Below are positions 18,456 through 34,612 of a stretch of 60,332 nt of DNA, in pieces. The position numbers and the translations under genes are program-made. The notes beneath the pieces were generated by a model, which ran no database searches, was not told the DNA's origin, and worked only from the letters and a program-made list of their open reading frames with translations. Position 1 is the stretch's first letter. The number at the start of each line of letters is the position of its first letter. This DNA is from Bacillus sp. CH30_1T (GTDB lineage Bacteria; Bacillota; Bacilli; Bacillales; Bacillaceae_B), in NCBI RefSeq assembly GCF_008364765.1, contig NZ_VTUY01000018.1, positions 281-60,612 on the forward strand, read 5' to 3'.

Positions 18456-18854
18456 TTACCAAACGTAAGCTAGTACTTCTCCGCCTACTTGTTGAGCACG
18501 AGCTTCTTTATCAGTTAAAACACCTGTAGAAGTAGAAACAAGTGCGATACCTAAACCGTTTAATACTCTAGGTACTTCTGTAGATTTCGCATATACACGT
18601 AAACCAGGTTTAGAGATACGCTTTAATCCAGTAATTACACGTTCGTTGTTTGCTCCATATTTTAAGAAAATGCGGATAACACCTTGCTTGTTATCTTCTA
18701 CATATTCTACGTCACGTACGAAACCTTCACGTTTAAGGATTTCTGCAATTTCTTTCTTGATGTTAGAAGCAGGAACTTCTAATCTTTCGTGACGAACCAT
18801 GTTCGCATTACGGATGCGAGTAAGCAAATCTGCAATTGGATCTGTCATTGTCAT
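18456..18854 (-). CDS. rpsH: 30S ribosomal protein S8
   Basis: S8, 132 aa, primary binder of 16S helix 21; in E. coli it represses the spc operon. It begins [20 protein letters not shown] and ends [22 protein letters not shown], both canonical. 30 nt after rpsN. Confidence 0.98.
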   Translation of the reverse strand: MTMTDPIADLLTRIRNANMVRHERLEVPASNIKKEIAEILKREGFVRDVEYVEDNKQGVIRIFLKYGANNERVITGLKRISKPGLRVYAKSTEVPRVLNGLGIALVSTSTGVLTDKEARAQQVGGEVLAYVW

Positions 18855-18884
18855 AATAATTTACCTCCTTCCCAATATAGGGTA

Positions 18885-19094
<210 letters not shown>

Positions 19095-19634
19095 TTACTT
19101 TTGGAATGGCATTCCGATTTGTGTCAATAATTCACGAGCTTCTTCGTCTGTGTTCGCAGTTGTTACGATTACGATATCCATACCACGTACTTTAGACACT
19201 TTATCATAGTCAATCTCAGGGAAAATCAATTGCTCTTTAACTCCTAATGTGTAGTTACCGCGACCGTCGAATGCTTTTTTAGAAACACCACGGAAGTCAC
19301 GTACACGTGGAAGTGAAACAGAAATTAATTTATCTAAGAATTGGTACATACGCTCTCCGCGAAGAGTAACTTTTGCACCGATAGGCATACCTTCACGAAG
19401 ACGGAAGCCTGCGATAGATTTTTTAGCTTTCGTTACAACTGGCTTTTGACCAGTGATTTGAGTCAACTCATCAACAGCTACATCAAGAGCTTTTGAGTTT
19501 TGAACAGCTTCACCGATACCCATGTTGACAACGATCTTTTCAACTTTAGGTACTTCCATTACTGATTTGTAATTGAATTTGCTCACTAGAGCTGGACTGA
19601 TTTCTTGTTGAAATTTTTCTTTTAGGCGGTTCAT
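19095..19634 (-). CDS. rplE: 50S ribosomal protein L5
   Basis: L5, 179 aa, which binds 5S rRNA and contacts P-site tRNA. Family blocks include [37 protein letters not shown] and [20 protein letters not shown]. It follows rplX by 26 nt. Confidence 0.98.
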   Translation of the reverse strand: MNRLKEKFQQEISPALVSKFNYKSVMEVPKVEKIVVNMGIGEAVQNSKALDVAVDELTQITGQKPVVTKAKKSIAGFRLREGMPIGAKVTLRGERMYQFLDKLISVSLPRVRDFRGVSKKAFDGRGNYTLGVKEQLIFPEIDYDKVSKVRGMDIVIVTTANTDEEARELLTQIGMPFQK

Positions 19635-19660
19635 TCAGAATACCTCCCTTCTTAATCGTA

Positions 19661-19972
19661 CTATTTATCTAGAACTTCACCTGATTTTTTTGCTACACGT
19701 ACTTTTTTGCCGTCTTCTGTCTTATAACCTACACGAGTTGGCTCGTTAGATTTCGGATCTAGAAGCATAACATTTGATACATGGATAGATGCTTCTTGGC
19801 TGATGATTCCGCCTTGCGGGTTCATCTGTGAAGGCTTAGCGTGTTTTTTCACAACGTTGATTCCTTCAACTAGCACTCGGTCTTTCTTAGGGAATGAAGC
19901 AAGAACAACACCTGTTTTGCCTTTATCTTTCCCAGTAATGACCATTACTTTATCGCCTTTTTTTACATGCAT
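19661..19972 (-). CDS. rplX: 50S ribosomal protein L24
   Basis: L24, 103 aa, an assembly-initiator protein. KOW motif at the N terminus: [20 protein letters not shown]. The ATG at 19972 is chosen over an upstream in-frame codon because AGGAGGTG lies just before it and the family starts MHVKKGD. It follows rplN by 40 nt. Confidence 0.97.
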   Translation of the reverse strand: MHVKKGDKVMVITGKDKGKTGVVLASFPKKDRVLVEGINVVKKHAKPSQMNPQGGIISQEASIHVSNVMLLDPKSNEPTRVGYKTEDGKKVRVAKKSGEVLDK

Positions 19973-20012
19973 TTCATCGCACCTCCTTGAATGGCCCAAT
20001 GCTAAATATCTA

Positions 20013-20689
<677 letters not shown>

Positions 20690-20709
20690 TTAAGCAAACC
20701 TCCTCTCAT

Positions 20710-21996
<1,287 letters not shown>

Positions 21997-21999
21997 AGC

Positions 22000-22341
22000 T
22001 TATCCCTCCTTCTTTTCTGATACGACAAGTGTAATGTGACTTGTACGTTTGTTAATTTGACTTGCACGTCCCATCGCACGAGGACGGAAACGTTTAAGTG
22101 TTGGTCCTTCATTTACATAAGCCTCAGTTACCACTAGGCTATTAATATCCATGTCAAAGTTGTGCTCTGCGTTCGCAATAGCAGACTTAAGTACTTTTTC
22201 GATTACTGGTGAAGCAGCTTTAGGTGTATGCTTTAAGATAGCAACCGCTTCTCCAACTTGCTTACCTCGGATTAGATCAACGACTAAACGTACTTTACGA
22301 GGAGCAATACGTACTGTTCTTGCAACAGCTTTTGCTTGCAT
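22000..22341 (-). CDS. rplV: 50S ribosomal protein L22
   Basis: L22, 113 aa, whose beta-hairpin lines the exit tunnel (site of some macrolide-resistance changes). It begins [20 protein letters not shown], and the loop region [20 protein letters not shown] appears wild-type. 19 nt after rpsS. Confidence 0.98.
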   Translation of the reverse strand: MQAKAVARTVRIAPRKVRLVVDLIRGKQVGEAVAILKHTPKAASPVIEKVLKSAIANAEHNFDMDINSLVVTEAYVNEGPTLKRFRPRAMGRASQINKRTSHITLVVSEKKEG

Positions 22342-22360
22342 TAGGATACCCTCCTCTCAA

Positions 22361-22639
22361 TTAGCGTCTTGTTTTCTTATCATCACTTGCATGACCTTTG
22401 TAAGTACGAGATGGTGCGAATTCACCAAGCTTGTGTCCTACCATGTCTTCAGTGACGTATACAGGTACATGTTTACGACCATCGTAAACTGCGATAGTGT
22501 GACCGATGAATGCTGGGAAGATCGTTGAGCGACGAGACCAAGTTTTAACAACTTGTTTGCCTTCAGTTTCGTTCAATTTCTCAACCTTACTCATTAAATG
22601 ATCATCAACAAAAGGTCCTTTTTTTAAGCTACGACCCAT
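22361..22639 (-). CDS. rpsS: 30S ribosomal protein S19
   Basis: S19, 92 aa, in the 30S head contacting S13. It begins [20 protein letters not shown] and has the signature [20 protein letters not shown]. 60 nt after rplB. Confidence 0.98.
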   Translation of the reverse strand: MGRSLKKGPFVDDHLMSKVEKLNETEGKQVVKTWSRRSTIFPAFIGHTIAVYDGRKHVPVYVTEDMVGHKLGEFAPSRTYKGHASDDKKTRR

Positions 22640-22699
22640 GTTTGAACCTCCCTTCGTGATTGATCTACGGCTCTTTTCAGGAACCGTAGTACAATCCCG

Positions 22700-23551
<852 letters not shown>

Positions 23552-23561
23552 TTAAAGAATT

Positions 23562-23846
23562 TTATACTTCAAAGAATTCGATTTCTTTACTATCAGCAGT
23601 AAGCTTAACGATTGCTTTACGACGCTTGTTAGTGTAACCAGCGTGTTTACCCATACGTTTGAACTTACCTTTGTAGTTCATGATGTTAACTTTATCTACT
23701 TTCACGTCAAAGATTTCTTCAACAGCGTCTTTTACTTGAGTTTTGTTAGCTCTAGTATCAACTTCGAAAGTATACTTTTTCTCAGACATAAGATCAGTTG
23801 AAGCCTCTGTAATTACGGGGCGCTTAATGATTTCACGTACATCCAT
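23562..23846 (-). CDS. rplW: 50S ribosomal protein L23
   Basis: L23, 94 aa, at the tunnel exit, docking site for trigger factor and SRP. It begins [19 protein letters not shown] and has [20 protein letters not shown]. Its ATG shares one base with the rplD stop (TAATG), indicating translational coupling to L4. Confidence 0.98.
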   Translation of the reverse strand: MDVREIIKRPVITEASTDLMSEKKYTFEVDTRANKTQVKDAVEEIFDVKVDKVNIMNYKGKFKRMGKHAGYTNKRRKAIVKLTADSKEIEFFEV

Positions 23847-24469
23847 TATGCAAGCACCTCCTCTACTTTTTCAACAGCTGATTTAGTGATCACTAGTTTG
23901 TCGTGTCCTAATACATCCAGAACGCTAATTCCATCAGCAGGAACAACAGTTACACCAGGGATGTTACGAGCTGAAAGTGCTACGTTTTCGTCGATGCCAT
24001 CAGTGATTACTAATGTTTTAGAATCAACAGAAAGACCTTTAAGAACGCTAGCAAATTCTTTTGTTTTAGGAGCATCGAATGATAATGCTTCTAATACTAA
24101 GATGTTTTCTTCTACTACTTTAGAAGAAAGTGCAGATTTGATCGCTAAGCGACGAACTTTCTTAGGAAGTTTGTAGCTGTAGCTGCGTGGAACTGGTCCA
24201 AATACAGTACCACCACCGCGCCATTGTGGAGAACGGATTGACCCTTGACGAGCACGGCCAGTTCCTTTTTGACGCCAAGGCTTACGCCCACCGCCACGTA
24301 CTTCAGAACGATTTTTTACTTTGTGATTCCCTTGACGTAAAGAAGCTCTTTGCATCAATACTGCTTCAAACATTACATGTTTGTTTGGTTCGATACCAAA
24401 AACAGTGTCATTAAGTTCGATATCACCAACTTTAGAACCGCTTTGGTTAAATAATGCTACTTTCGGCAT
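23846..24469 (-). CDS. rplD: 50S ribosomal protein L4
   Basis: L4, 207 aa, with an extended loop in the exit tunnel ([20 protein letters not shown]). In E. coli L4 represses the S10 operon through its leader; that control is not established in Bacillus. 30 nt after rplC. Confidence 0.98.
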   Translation of the reverse strand: MPKVALFNQSGSKVGDIELNDTVFGIEPNKHVMFEAVLMQRASLRQGNHKVKNRSEVRGGGRKPWRQKGTGRARQGSIRSPQWRGGGTVFGPVPRSYSYKLPKKVRRLAIKSALSSKVVEENILVLEALSFDAPKTKEFASVLKGLSVDSKTLVITDGIDENVALSARNIPGVTVVPADGISVLDVLGHDKLVITKSAVEKVEEVLA

Positions 24470-24499
24470 TCTTGTTTCCTCCTTTCTTGAAAAGTTCTA

Positions 24500-25129
24500 T
24501 TAGTTTGCTTTAATAGCTGACTTTACTTTGATCAGTTGTTTCTTAGGTCCAGGTACATTACCTTTAACTAAGATAAGGTTACGATCAGCATCAACTTTTA
24601 CAATTTCAAGGTTTTGAATTGTAATTTGCTCTCCGCCCATACGTCCAGGTAGTAATTTACCTTTGAATACACGGTTTGGATCAACAGGACCCATTGAACC
24701 AGGACGACGGTGATAACGAGAACCATGGGACATAGGTCCGCGAGATTGGTTATGACGCTTGATAGCACCTTGGAATCCTTTACCTTTTGAAACTCCTGTT
24801 ACATCTACGATTTCGCCTGCCGCGAAAATATCAACTTTGACTTCTTGACCAACTTCGTACTCTTCTACGTTTACACCGCGGATTTCACGGATGAAGCGCT
24901 TAGGAGCAGTTTCAGCTTTAGCAACGTGGCCTCTCTCTGGTTTGTTAGAAAGCTTTTCACGTTTGTCTTCAAAACCTACTTGGATAGCTTCGTAGCCATC
25001 AACATCGATAGATTTCTTTTGAAGTACCACGTTTTGAGCAGCTTCGATAACAGTTACAGGGATAAGATCACCGTTTTCAGCAAAAACTTGAGTCATACCA
25101 ATCTTTCTTCCTAAGATTCCTTTGGTCAT
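24500..25129 (-). CDS. rplC: 50S ribosomal protein L3
   Basis: L3, 209 aa, whose central extension approaches the peptidyl-transferase centre. It begins [20 protein letters not shown] and contains [20 protein letters not shown], the region whose Gln is methylated in some bacteria. 35 nt after rpsJ. Confidence 0.98.
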   Translation of the reverse strand: MTKGILGRKIGMTQVFAENGDLIPVTVIEAAQNVVLQKKSIDVDGYEAIQVGFEDKREKLSNKPERGHVAKAETAPKRFIREIRGVNVEEYEVGQEVKVDIFAAGEIVDVTGVSKGKGFQGAIKRHNQSRGPMSHGSRYHRRPGSMGPVDPNRVFKGKLLPGRMGGEQITIQNLEIVKVDADRNLILVKGNVPGPKKQLIKVKSAIKAN

Positions 25130-25164
25130 AAGTCACACCTCCTAATAATTATGGTTTTTATGAA

Positions 25165-26016
<852 letters not shown>

Positions 26017-26056
26017 CACAAAAAAACAGATGGACATGATGTCCATCTGTTTTTGA
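26017..26056 (-). terminator. Terminator of the str operon after tufA
   Basis: On the minus strand AAAAACAGATGGACAT pairs perfectly with ATGTCCATCTGTTTTT, followed by more T. It begins 9 nt after the tufA stop. Confidence 0.95.
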
Positions 26057-26065
26057 TAGCAATGA

Positions 26066-27256
26066 TTACTCAGTGATTGTAGCTACTACTCCAGCACCTA
26101 CAGTACGTCCACCCTCACGGATAGAGAACTTAGTACCTTCTTCGATAGCGATTGGAGCGATAAGCTCAACAGTCATTTCGATGTTATCGCCAGGCATAAC
26201 CATTTCTACACCTTCAGGAAGGTTACAGATACCAGTTACGTCAGTTGTACGGAAGTAGAACTGTGGGCGGTAGTTAGTGAAGAATGGAGTATGACGTCCA
26301 CCTTCTTCTTTAGAAAGAACATAAACTTCTGCTTTGAACTTTGTGTGTGGAGTGATTGTACCTGGCTTAGCAAGTACTTGTCCACGTTGGATATCTTCAC
26401 GAGCTACACCACGAAGTAGTGCACCGATGTTGTCTCCAGCTTCAGCATAGTCAAGAAGCTTACGGAACATTTCTACACCTGTTACAGTTGTAGATTTTGG
26501 CTCTTCAGAAAGACCGATGATGTCGATAGTGTCTCCAACTTTAACTTGTCCACGCTCAACACGACCAGTAGCAACTGTACCACGACCTGTGATTGAGAAT
26601 ACATCCTCAACAGGCATCATGAATGGCTTTTCAGTGTCACGCTCTGGAGTTGGGATGTAGCTATCTACAGCTTCCATAAGTTCGTAGATTTTTTCTTCCC
26701 ACTCAGCTTCTCCTTCAAGAGCTTTAAGAGCAGAACCTTTGATTACTGGTACGTCATCGCCAGGGAAATCGTACTCAGAAAGAAGGTCACGTACTTCCAT
26801 TTCTACTAATTCAAGTAGCTCTTCGTCGTCTACCATGTCACATTTGTTCATGAATACAACTAGGTATGGAACACCTACTTGACGAGAAAGAAGGATGTGC
26901 TCACGAGTTTGTGGCATTGGGCCATCAGCAGCAGAAACTACTAGGATCCCACCATCCATTTGTGCTGCACCAGTGATCATGTTTTTAACATAGTCAGCAT
27001 GTCCTGGGCAGTCAACGTGTGCATAGTGACGAGTATCAGTTTCATACTCAACGTGCGCAGTAGAGATTGTGATTCCACGCTCTCTTTCTTCTGGAGCACC
27101 GTCAATTTGGTCATATGCCATTGCAGTTCCACGACCATACTTCTTGTGAAGTGTAGTTGTGATTGCAGCTGTTAGAGTTGTTTTACCATGGTCAACGTGA
27201 CCGATTGTACCGATATTCGCATGTTGCTTGGAACGATCAAATTTTTCCTTACCCAT
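26066..27256 (-). CDS. tufA: Elongation factor Tu
   Basis: EF-Tu, 396 aa, delivers aminoacyl-tRNA to the ribosome. G1 GHVDHGKT (19-26), G3 DCPGHADY, G4 NKCD and G5 GSAL (SA motif) are intact, followed by two beta-barrel domains ending [15 protein letters not shown]. It is 129 nt after fusA and has its own promoter, so it can be made in excess of the other str genes. Confidence 0.99.
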   Translation of the reverse strand: MGKEKFDRSKQHANIGTIGHVDHGKTTLTAAITTTLHKKYGRGTAMAYDQIDGAPEERERGITISTAHVEYETDTRHYAHVDCPGHADYVKNMITGAAQMDGGILVVSAADGPMPQTREHILLSRQVGVPYLVVFMNKCDMVDDEELLELVEMEVRDLLSEYDFPGDDVPVIKGSALKALEGEAEWEEKIYELMEAVDSYIPTPERDTEKPFMMPVEDVFSITGRGTVATGRVERGQVKVGDTIDIIGLSEEPKSTTVTGVEMFRKLLDYAEAGDNIGALLRGVAREDIQRGQVLAKPGTITPHTKFKAEVYVLSKEEGGRHTPFFTNYRPQFYFRTTDVTGICNLPEGVEMVMPGDNIEMTVELIAPIAIEEGTKFSIREGGRTVGAGVVATITE

Positions 27257-27356
27257 TTGAAAATCCTCCTTTGATTTTAAAGAAAATAAGTATATTTTGG
27301 ATGCCTCAGAGATAGCTAAATAACCATCTCTGACACAACAATTGCTTACATTAGTA

Positions 27357-27385
27357 TTTATACTTTATAAAAGGGAATAAATCAA
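27357..27385 (-). promoter_or_regulatory. Sigma-A promoter of tufA
   Basis: -35 TTGATT (27380-27385), 17-nt spacer and -10 TATAAA (27357-27362) on the minus strand. The -35 abuts the fusA stop codon. The ~90-nt leader contains a perfect 8-bp hairpin TCAGAGAT/ATCTCTGA (27306-27333) with no T-run after it. Confidence 0.7.
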
Positions 27386-29464
27386 TTATTCACCTTTATT
27401 TTTTTTGATGATTTCTTCAGAAATCGATTTAGGTACTTCTTCATAGTGATCGAAGTGCATGGAGTATGTTCCACGTCCTTGTGTGTTAGAACGAAGGGAT
27501 GTTGCATATCCAAACATTTCTGATAGAGGTACGAACGCTTTAACGACTTGAGCGTTACCGCGTGCTTCCATACCTTCTACACGTCCACGACGGGAAGTTA
27601 CATCACCCATGATATCTCCAAGGTATTCCTCAGGGATAACAACCTCAACCTTCATCATTGGCTCTAAGATTACTGGCTTACATTTAGAAGCAGCATTCTT
27701 AAGTGCCATTGAAGCAGCGATTTTAAACGCCATTTCAGAGGAGTCAACATCATGGTATGAACCATCGAATAATCTTGCTTTAACATCAACAAGTGGGAAA
27801 CCAGCTAAGACACCATTTTCTAAAGCGTCAGATAGACCGGCTTGTACTGCAGGGATGTATTCACGAGGAACAACACCACCGACGATACCGTTCTCGAATT
27901 CGAATCCTTTACCTTCTTCGTTAGGTGAGAATTCGATCCAAACGTGTCCGAATTGTCCACGTCCACCAGATTGACGGGCGAACTTACCTTCAACTTTAGC
28001 CGTATCACGGAAAGTCTCACGATAAGATACTTGAGGAGCACCTACGTTTGCTTCTACTTTGAATTCACGTTTCATACGGTCAACGATGATATCTAAGTGA
28101 AGCTCACCCATACCCGCGATGATAACCTGTCCAGTTTCCTGGTCAGTATGCGCACGGAATGTTGGATCTTCCTCTTGAAGTTTTTGTAGAGCAGTAGTCA
28201 TTTTATCTTGGTCAGCCTTTGATTTAGGCTCAACAGATAGAGAGATAACCGGCTCTGGGAATACCATTGATTCTAGAATCACAAGACTCTTTTCATCACA
28301 TAGTGTATCTCCAGTACTTGTATCTTTCAGTCCAACTGCTGCTGCAATGTCTCCAGCGTAAACAGTAGAGATTTCTTCACGGGAGTTAGCGTGCATTTGC
28401 AGGATACGTCCTACGCGCTCACGTTTACCTTTAGAAGAGTTTCTTACGTATGAACCAGAATCTAATGTTCCTGAGTACACACGGAAGAATGTTAATTTAC
28501 CAACATAAGGGTCAGTTGCAACTTTGAACGCTAAAGCAGAGAATGGCGCATCGTCAGCTGATGGACGAGTTACTTCTTCTTCTGTATCAGGAACAAAACC
28601 TTTGATATCTTCAACATCTGTTGGCGCTGGAAGATAGTCAATAACTGAGTCAATTAATAATTGAACCCCTTTGTTTTTAAATGCAGATCCACAAACTACC
28701 GGGTAGAACTCAACAGTCAGTGTTGCCGCACGGATAGCAGCTTTGATTTCTTCGTTAGAAAGCTCTTCACCTTCTAAGTACTTCATCATAAGCTCTTCAT
28801 CAAGTTCAGAAACTGCTTCAATTAACTTTCCGCGGTATTCATCAGCTTGATCTTTGTACTCTTCAGGAATGTCACGAGCGTCTGCACGTGTTCCAAGGTC
28901 ATCTTCATAGAAGTAAGCTTTCATTTCTACTAAGTCGATGATACCTTCGAAATCATCCTCAGCACCGATTGGAAGCTGAATAGGATGCGCATTCGCTTGT
29001 AAACGTTCATGAAGTGTCCCAACAGAGTAAAGGAAGTCAGCACCGATTTTGTCCATTTTGTTAACGAACACAACACGGGGAACCCCGTATGTTGTCGCTT
29101 GGCGCCAAACAGTTTCAGTTTGAGGCTCAACACCAGATTGAGCATCAAGTACTGCAACTGCACCATCAAGTACACGCAATGAACGCTCAACTTCAACAGT
29201 GAAGTCTACGTGTCCCGGTGTATCGATGATGTTAATACGATGACCTTTCCATTGAGCTGTTGTCGCAGCAGAAGTGATAGTGATACCACGCTCCTGCTCT
29301 TGCTCCATCCAGTCCATTTGAGAAGCACCTTCGTGAGTTTCTCCAATTTTATGGATACGACCTGTATAAAATAGGATACGCTCAGTTGCAGTTGTTTTAC
29401 CAGCATCGATGTGAGCCATGATACCGATATTACGAGTGTTTTCTAAGGAGAACTCTCTAGGCAT
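27386..29464 (-). CDS. fusA: Elongation factor G
   Basis: EF-G, 692 aa, the translocase GTPase; also recycles ribosomes with RRF. P-loop AHIDAGKTT (17-25), DTPGHVDF and [10 protein letters not shown] in the G domain, then domains II-V including [13 protein letters not shown] [17 protein letters not shown] near the end. Full length. 51 nt after rpsG. Confidence 0.99.
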   Translation of the reverse strand: MPREFSLENTRNIGIMAHIDAGKTTATERILFYTGRIHKIGETHEGASQMDWMEQEQERGITITSAATTAQWKGHRINIIDTPGHVDFTVEVERSLRVLDGAVAVLDAQSGVEPQTETVWRQATTYGVPRVVFVNKMDKIGADFLYSVGTLHERLQANAHPIQLPIGAEDDFEGIIDLVEMKAYFYEDDLGTRADARDIPEEYKDQADEYRGKLIEAVSELDEELMMKYLEGEELSNEEIKAAIRAATLTVEFYPVVCGSAFKNKGVQLLIDSVIDYLPAPTDVEDIKGFVPDTEEEVTRPSADDAPFSALAFKVATDPYVGKLTFFRVYSGTLDSGSYVRNSSKGKRERVGRILQMHANSREEISTVYAGDIAAAVGLKDTSTGDTLCDEKSLVILESMVFPEPVISLSVEPKSKADQDKMTTALQKLQEEDPTFRAHTDQETGQVIIAGMGELHLDIIVDRMKREFKVEANVGAPQVSYRETFRDTAKVEGKFARQSGGRGQFGHVWIEFSPNEEGKGFEFENGIVGGVVPREYIPAVQAGLSDALENGVLAGFPLVDVKARLFDGSYHDVDSSEMAFKIAASMALKNAASKCKPVILEPMMKVEVVIPEEYLGDIMGDVTSRRGRVEGMEARGNAQVVKAFVPLSEMFGYATSLRSNTQGRGTYSMHFDHYEEVPKSISEEIIKKNKGE

Positions 29465-29515
29465 GCGGTCTTTCTCCTTCCTTATATGAGAATGATTTGT
29501 TTGTTTAAAATCAGA

Positions 29516-29986
29516 TTACCAACGATAGTGAGCAAACGCTTTGTTCGCTTCAGCCATCTTGTGTGTATCTTCACGCTTCTTAACAGAAGCTCCAGTGTTA
29601 TTAGCTGCATCAAGGATTTCGTTAGCTAAACGCTCTTCCATTGTCTTCTCACCGCGAAGACGAGAGTAGTTTACTAACCAACGAAGACCTAGTGTAGTAC
29701 GACGCTCTGGACGCACCTCTACAGGTACTTGATAGTTTGAACCACCAACACGACGAGCTTTAACTTCTAATACCGGCATGATATTTTTAAGAGCTGCATC
29801 GAATACTTCCATTGCATCTTTACCTGAACGCTCGCTAATGATATCAAACGCAGCGTATAGTTTCTTTTGAGCTTTACCTCTTTTACCGTCAATCATGATT
29901 TTGTTGATTAAACGAGTAACTAATTTTGAATTGTACATTGGATCAGGTAAAACGTCTCTTTTTGCTACAGGACCTTTACGTGGCAT
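29516..29986 (-). CDS. rpsG: 30S ribosomal protein S7
   Basis: S7, 156 aa, nucleates 30S head assembly. It begins [20 protein letters not shown] and has the signature [19 protein letters not shown]. The start at 29986 is chosen by AAGGAGG just upstream; an open extension to 30004 is not used. 44 nt after rpsL. Confidence 0.98.
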   Translation of the reverse strand: MPRKGPVAKRDVLPDPMYNSKLVTRLINKIMIDGKRGKAQKKLYAAFDIISERSGKDAMEVFDAALKNIMPVLEVKARRVGGSNYQVPVEVRPERRTTLGLRWLVNYSRLRGEKTMEERLANEILDAANNTGASVKKREDTHKMAEANKAFAHYRW

Positions 29987-30030
29987 GTGATTTCCTCCTT
30001 TCAACGAGAAATGAATTTATGATTTTTTTA

Positions 30031-30552
<522 letters not shown>

Positions 30553-30801
30553 TTACTGTATAATCGCAACAGCTGCTGCTCCAACATCTATTCCGCACGA
30601 TTTACCAAGTTTCTTCATAGAATCGACTTTGTTAACCGGTACTTTAAGATCAATAGCGGCCTGAACTACTTTCGCTGTAACTTTGGGATCAGCATCCTCC
30701 GCAATAACAACTTCTAGTACATGACCTGTTTTTAGAGCTTTCACTGCTTGCTTTGTTCCTACAATAATTTCTTTAGCCTGCGCTACTTTTTCATAAGACA
30801 T
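30553..30801 (-). CDS. rplGB: L7Ae-family K-turn-binding protein (YbxF / L7Ae-like)
   Basis: 82-aa L7Ae/L30e-fold protein that binds kink-turn RNA; in B. subtilis YbxF associates with ribosomes but is not essential. Visible blocks are [28 protein letters not shown] ([16 protein letters not shown]), then [16 protein letters not shown]. The ATG at 30801 lies 7 nt after GGAGG; an upstream hydrophobic extension in frame is an artefact of the leader. First gene of the str operon with a strong promoter of its own. Confidence 0.95.
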   Translation of the reverse strand: MSYEKVAQAKEIIVGTKQAVKALKTGHVLEVVIAEDADPKVTAKVVQAAIDLKVPVNKVDSMKKLGKSCGIDVGAAAVAIIQ

Positions 30802-30848
30802 TCCATATCCTCCAAAGTAACAGGTTATTAATAGGAGCAACCTTGAAT

Positions 30849-30877
30849 ATATTATCATCTTAAAATCTCTGTGTCAA
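30849..30877 (-). promoter_or_regulatory. Sigma-A promoter of the str operon (rplGB-rpsL-rpsG-fusA)
   Basis: Perfect -35 TTGACA (30872-30877), 17-nt spacer and -10 TAATAT (30849-30854) on the minus strand, directly after the rpoC terminator. Confidence 0.92.
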
Positions 30878-30894
30878 CATAGATTTAAAAGATT

Positions 30895-30955
30895 TATAAA
30901 AGCTAACTCTTAGAGCTTATGTTTGAGCAATCAAACGCGCCTAAGAGTTAGCCTA
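30895..30955 (-). terminator. Terminator of the rpoB-rpoC operon
   Basis: On the minus strand GCTAACTCTTAG pairs perfectly with CTAAGAGTTAGC (12 bp), enclosing an inner GTTTGA/TCAAAC hairpin and followed by TTTTATAAAT. It lies 7 nt after the rpoC stop. Confidence 0.9.
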
Positions 30956-30961
30956 AATAGA

Positions 30962-33900
30962 TTACTCGACTGTTACTGTTTCTTCACTAGTATCTTCTGC
31001 TAATACCGGCTCTGCCTTGCGGTAACGTTGCATACCTGTACCGGCAGGAACCAATTTACCGATGATAACATTTTCTTTCAATCCAAGTAACTCATCACGT
31101 TTTCCTTTAATGGCAGCGTCCGTTAACACACGAGTTGTTTCCTGGAACGATGCTGCTGATAAGAAGGAGTCCGTTTCAAGTGAAGCTTTGGTGATTCCGA
31201 GCAGTACAGGACGTCCTGTTGCTGGAAGCTTTCCGCCAAATAGGGCTTTTTCGTTCGCATCTCTGAATTGATGGATGTCCATAAGAGTACCTGGTAGTAC
31301 CTCAGATTCACCCGCATCAATAACACGAACCTTGCGTAACATTTGACGAACCATAACCTCAACGTGTTTGTCGCCGATTTCAACCCCTTGCATACGGTAT
31401 ACTTTTTGTACCTCACGCAGCAAGTATTCTTGTACAGCTGACACATCACGCACTTTAAGAAGTTCTTTTGGATCGATTGAACCTTCAGTGATTTCCTGAC
31501 CGCGTACTACTTTATCATTCACAGCGAATTTCAATCGGGCTGTGTAAGGTGCTGTGTAACTTCTCGTTTCCACATCACCTTGAACGGTAATTTCGTACTG
31601 ACGATCTTTTCCTTCACTGATGGAAGTAATTACACCATCAATTTCAGAAATAACGGCTTGACCTTTAGGATTACGCGCTTCGAAGATCTCTTGGATACGC
31701 GGTAAACCTTGAGTGATATCGTCTCCTGCAACCCCACCAGTATGGAACGTACGCATCGTTAACTGTGTACCCGGTTCCCCGATGGATTGAGCAGCGATGA
31801 TCCCAACAGCTTCCCCTACTTCGACTTTTTGTCCTGTTGCCAAGTTCGTTCCGTAACATTTCTCACAAACACCATGTCTAGTGTTACATGTGAAAGCAGA
31901 ACGGATCGAAACATGTTCGACACCAGCATCAATGATCGTCTTAGCTAAGTCTTCTGTGATCAGCTGATTTTCTGTGATGATGATTTCATCTGTCTCAGGG
32001 TGACGTAATGTTTTACGTGAGTAACGACCAAGCAAACGTTCTTCAAGAGGCTCGATGATTTCTGTACCCTCTTTAATGGATCCTACAAGTAGGCCTCTGT
32101 CCGTCCCGCAGTCTTCTTCACGAACGATTACATCCTGGGCCACATCAACAAGACGACGTGTCAGGTAACCTGAGTCAGCTGTTTTCAGTGCTGTATCGGC
32201 AAGACCTTTACGGGCACCATGTGTAGAGATAAAGTACTCAAGAACCGTTAAACCTTCACGGAAACTTGATTTGATCGGTAACTCAATGATACGACCAGCC
32301 GGGTTGGCCATCAGTCCACGCATACCAGCAAGCTGAGTAAAGTTAGATGCGTTACCACGGGCACCTGAATCACTCATCATGAAGATCGGGTTGCGTTTAT
32401 CCAGTGTCGCCATTAATTTACCTTGAATAGTATCTTTCGCAGCACTCCAGATTGAGATAACACGATCGTATCTTTCATCTTCTGTAATAAGACCACGTTT
32501 AAATTGTTTTAATACGTTGTCTACTTTACTTTGTGCTTCGATTAAGATTTCTTCTTTTTCCGCTAGTACGACGATATCTGCGATACCAACCGTAATACCG
32601 GCTTTAGTAGAGTATTTGAATCCTAAGTCTTTCATCTTATCAAGCATACGAGACGTTTCAGTTATAGCAAACTTCTTGAATACTTCCGCAATGATATTCC
32701 CTAAGAATCCTTTTTTGAACGGGTTGATTAAATCACGGTTTTGGAATACTTCTTTAACGTCCGTTGACGGATCAACAAAGTAGTTCTCAGGAGTAGCTAC
32801 TTCCAAGTTCGTTCTTGTTGGTTCGTTAATGAACGGGAATGTATCAGGCAAGATCTCGTTAAAGATTACTTTACCTACCGTTGTTAATAATAATTGTTTA
32901 TTTTGCTTCTCAGTGAACGTTTTGTTGTTGATTGTGCTGGCATGGATCGCAATACGGGTATGCAAGTGTACATAACCATTTTGATAAGCAAGGATGACTT
33001 CATTTGCATCATTGAAGATCATACCTTCACCAACAGCATTTTCACGCTCAAGTGTAAGGTAATAGTTACCTAATACCATATCCTGGGACGGAGTAACAAC
33101 TGGCTTACCGTCTTTCGGATTAAGAATGTTTTGGGCAGCAAGCATCAGCATGCGTGCTTCAGCTTGTGCTTCAGAAGATAGAGGCACGTGAACCGCCATT
33201 TGGTCACCATCAAAATCCGCGTTGTATGCAGTACATACAAGTGGGTGAAGACGGATCGCTCTACCTTCGACAAGAGTTGGTTCAAATGCTTGAATACCAA
33301 GTCTGTGAAGAGTAGGTGCACGGTTTAAGAGAACTGGATGTTCTTTAATAACCCCTTCTAATACATCCCATACTTCCGGTTGTACGCGTTCGATCTTGCG
33401 TTTTGCACTCTTAATGTTGTGAGCCAATCCTTTTTCAACAAGTTCTTTCATAACAAATGGTTTGAATAACTCAAGAGCCATTTCTTTAGGAAGACCACAT
33501 TGATACATTTTAAGGTTAGGTCCAACGACGATTACAGAACGACCTGAATAGTCAACACGTTTACCAAGAAGGTTCTGACGGAAACGACCTTGCTTCCCTT
33601 TAAGCATGTGTGAAAGGGATTTTAATGGACGGTTACCTGGTCCAGTAACTGGACGTCCGCGACGGCCATTATCAATTAAAGCGTCGACCGCTTCTTGAAG
33701 CATACGCTTCTCGTTTTGAACGATGATACTTGGAGCACCAAGGTCCAATAAACGTTTCAAGCGGTTATTACGGTTAATAACACGACGATATAAATCATTT
33801 AAGTCAGAAGTTGCAAAGCGTCCACCGTCAAGCTGAACCATCGGGCGAAGCTCTGGAGGAATGACAGGTAGTACATCAAGAATCATCCAATCCGGATCAT

Positions 33901-34561
33901 TTCCTGAGTTTCTGAAAGATTCCACTACTTCTAAACGTTTGATTGCACGGGTACGGCGTTGACCTTGAGCTGTTTTCAGTTCTTCTTTAAGGAAATCAGC
34001 TTCTTTATCCAGGTCAATGTCTTGAAGAAGCTTTTTAATCGCTTCAGCTCCCATTGCAGCTTGGAATTTCACTCCGTATTTCTCACGATACGCACGGTAC
34101 TCTTTCTCAGAAAGAAGTTGCTTTCTTTCCAGAGCCGTGTCACCCGGTTCTGTTACAACATAGGAAGCGAAGTAAATAACTTCTTCCAAAGCGCGGGGAG
34201 ACATGTCTAAAACAAGTCCCATACGGCTTGGGATTCCTTTGAAGTACCAGATGTGGGATACAGGGGCAGCCAGCTCAATGTGACCCATACGTTCACGACG
34301 AACTTTAGCCTTTGTTACTTCAACACCACAGCGGTCACAAACGACGCCTTTATAACGGACGCGTTTATATTTTCCACAGTGACATTCCCAGTCCTTCGTA
34401 GGACCGAAGATACGTTCACAGAACAAACCGTCTTTTTCAGGTTTTAATGTACGATAGTTAATCGTTTCAGGTTTTTTAACCTCCCCGAAAGACCACGAAC
34501 GGATCTTATCGGGGGAAGCTAAACCAATTTTCATATACTCAAAATTATTTACATCTAGCAA
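30962..34561 (-). CDS. rpoC: RNA polymerase beta' subunit
   Basis: Beta' subunit, 1199 aa, the standard Bacillus length. N-terminal zinc site [20 protein letters not shown], active-site Mg motif [12 protein letters not shown], trigger-loop region, and the second zinc site [13 protein letters not shown]. The C terminus is acidic ([14 protein letters not shown]). It follows rpoB by 51 nt and is closed by a strong terminator. Confidence 0.99.
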   Translation of the reverse strand: MLDVNNFEYMKIGLASPDKIRSWSFGEVKKPETINYRTLKPEKDGLFCERIFGPTKDWECHCGKYKRVRYKGVVCDRCGVEVTKAKVRRERMGHIELAAPVSHIWYFKGIPSRMGLVLDMSPRALEEVIYFASYVVTEPGDTALERKQLLSEKEYRAYREKYGVKFQAAMGAEAIKKLLQDIDLDKEADFLKEELKTAQGQRRTRAIKRLEVVESFRNSGNDPDWMILDVLPVIPPELRPMVQLDGGRFATSDLNDLYRRVINRNNRLKRLLDLGAPSIIVQNEKRMLQEAVDALIDNGRRGRPVTGPGNRPLKSLSHMLKGKQGRFRQNLLGKRVDYSGRSVIVVGPNLKMYQCGLPKEMALELFKPFVMKELVEKGLAHNIKSAKRKIERVQPEVWDVLEGVIKEHPVLLNRAPTLHRLGIQAFEPTLVEGRAIRLHPLVCTAYNADFDGDQMAVHVPLSSEAQAEARMLMLAAQNILNPKDGKPVVTPSQDMVLGNYYLTLERENAVGEGMIFNDANEVILAYQNGYVHLHTRIAIHASTINNKTFTEKQNKQLLLTTVGKVIFNEILPDTFPFINEPTRTNLEVATPENYFVDPSTDVKEVFQNRDLINPFKKGFLGNIIAEVFKKFAITETSRMLDKMKDLGFKYSTKAGITVGIADIVVLAEKEEILIEAQSKVDNVLKQFKRGLITEDERYDRVISIWSAAKDTIQGKLMATLDKRNPIFMMSDSGARGNASNFTQLAGMRGLMANPAGRIIELPIKSSFREGLTVLEYFISTHGARKGLADTALKTADSGYLTRRLVDVAQDVIVREEDCGTDRGLLVGSIKEGTEIIEPLEERLLGRYSRKTLRHPETDEIIITENQLITEDLAKTIIDAGVEHVSIRSAFTCNTRHGVCEKCYGTNLATGQKVEVGEAVGIIAAQSIGEPGTQLTMRTFHTGGVAGDDITQGLPRIQEIFEARNPKGQAVISEIDGVITSISEGKDRQYEITVQGDVETRSYTAPYTARLKFAVNDKVVRGQEITEGSIDPKELLKVRDVSAVQEYLLREVQKVYRMQGVEIGDKHVEVMVRQMLRKVRVIDAGESEVLPGTLMDIHQFRDANEKALFGGKLPATGRPVLLGITKASLETDSFLSAASFQETTRVLTDAAIKGKRDELLGLKENVIIGKLVPAGTGMQRYRKAEPVLAEDTSEETVTVE

Positions 34562-34612
34562 GGGGCCTACCTCCCTTTTAATCTACAGGCTCTAACCCTA
34601 ATTGCTCTAAAT

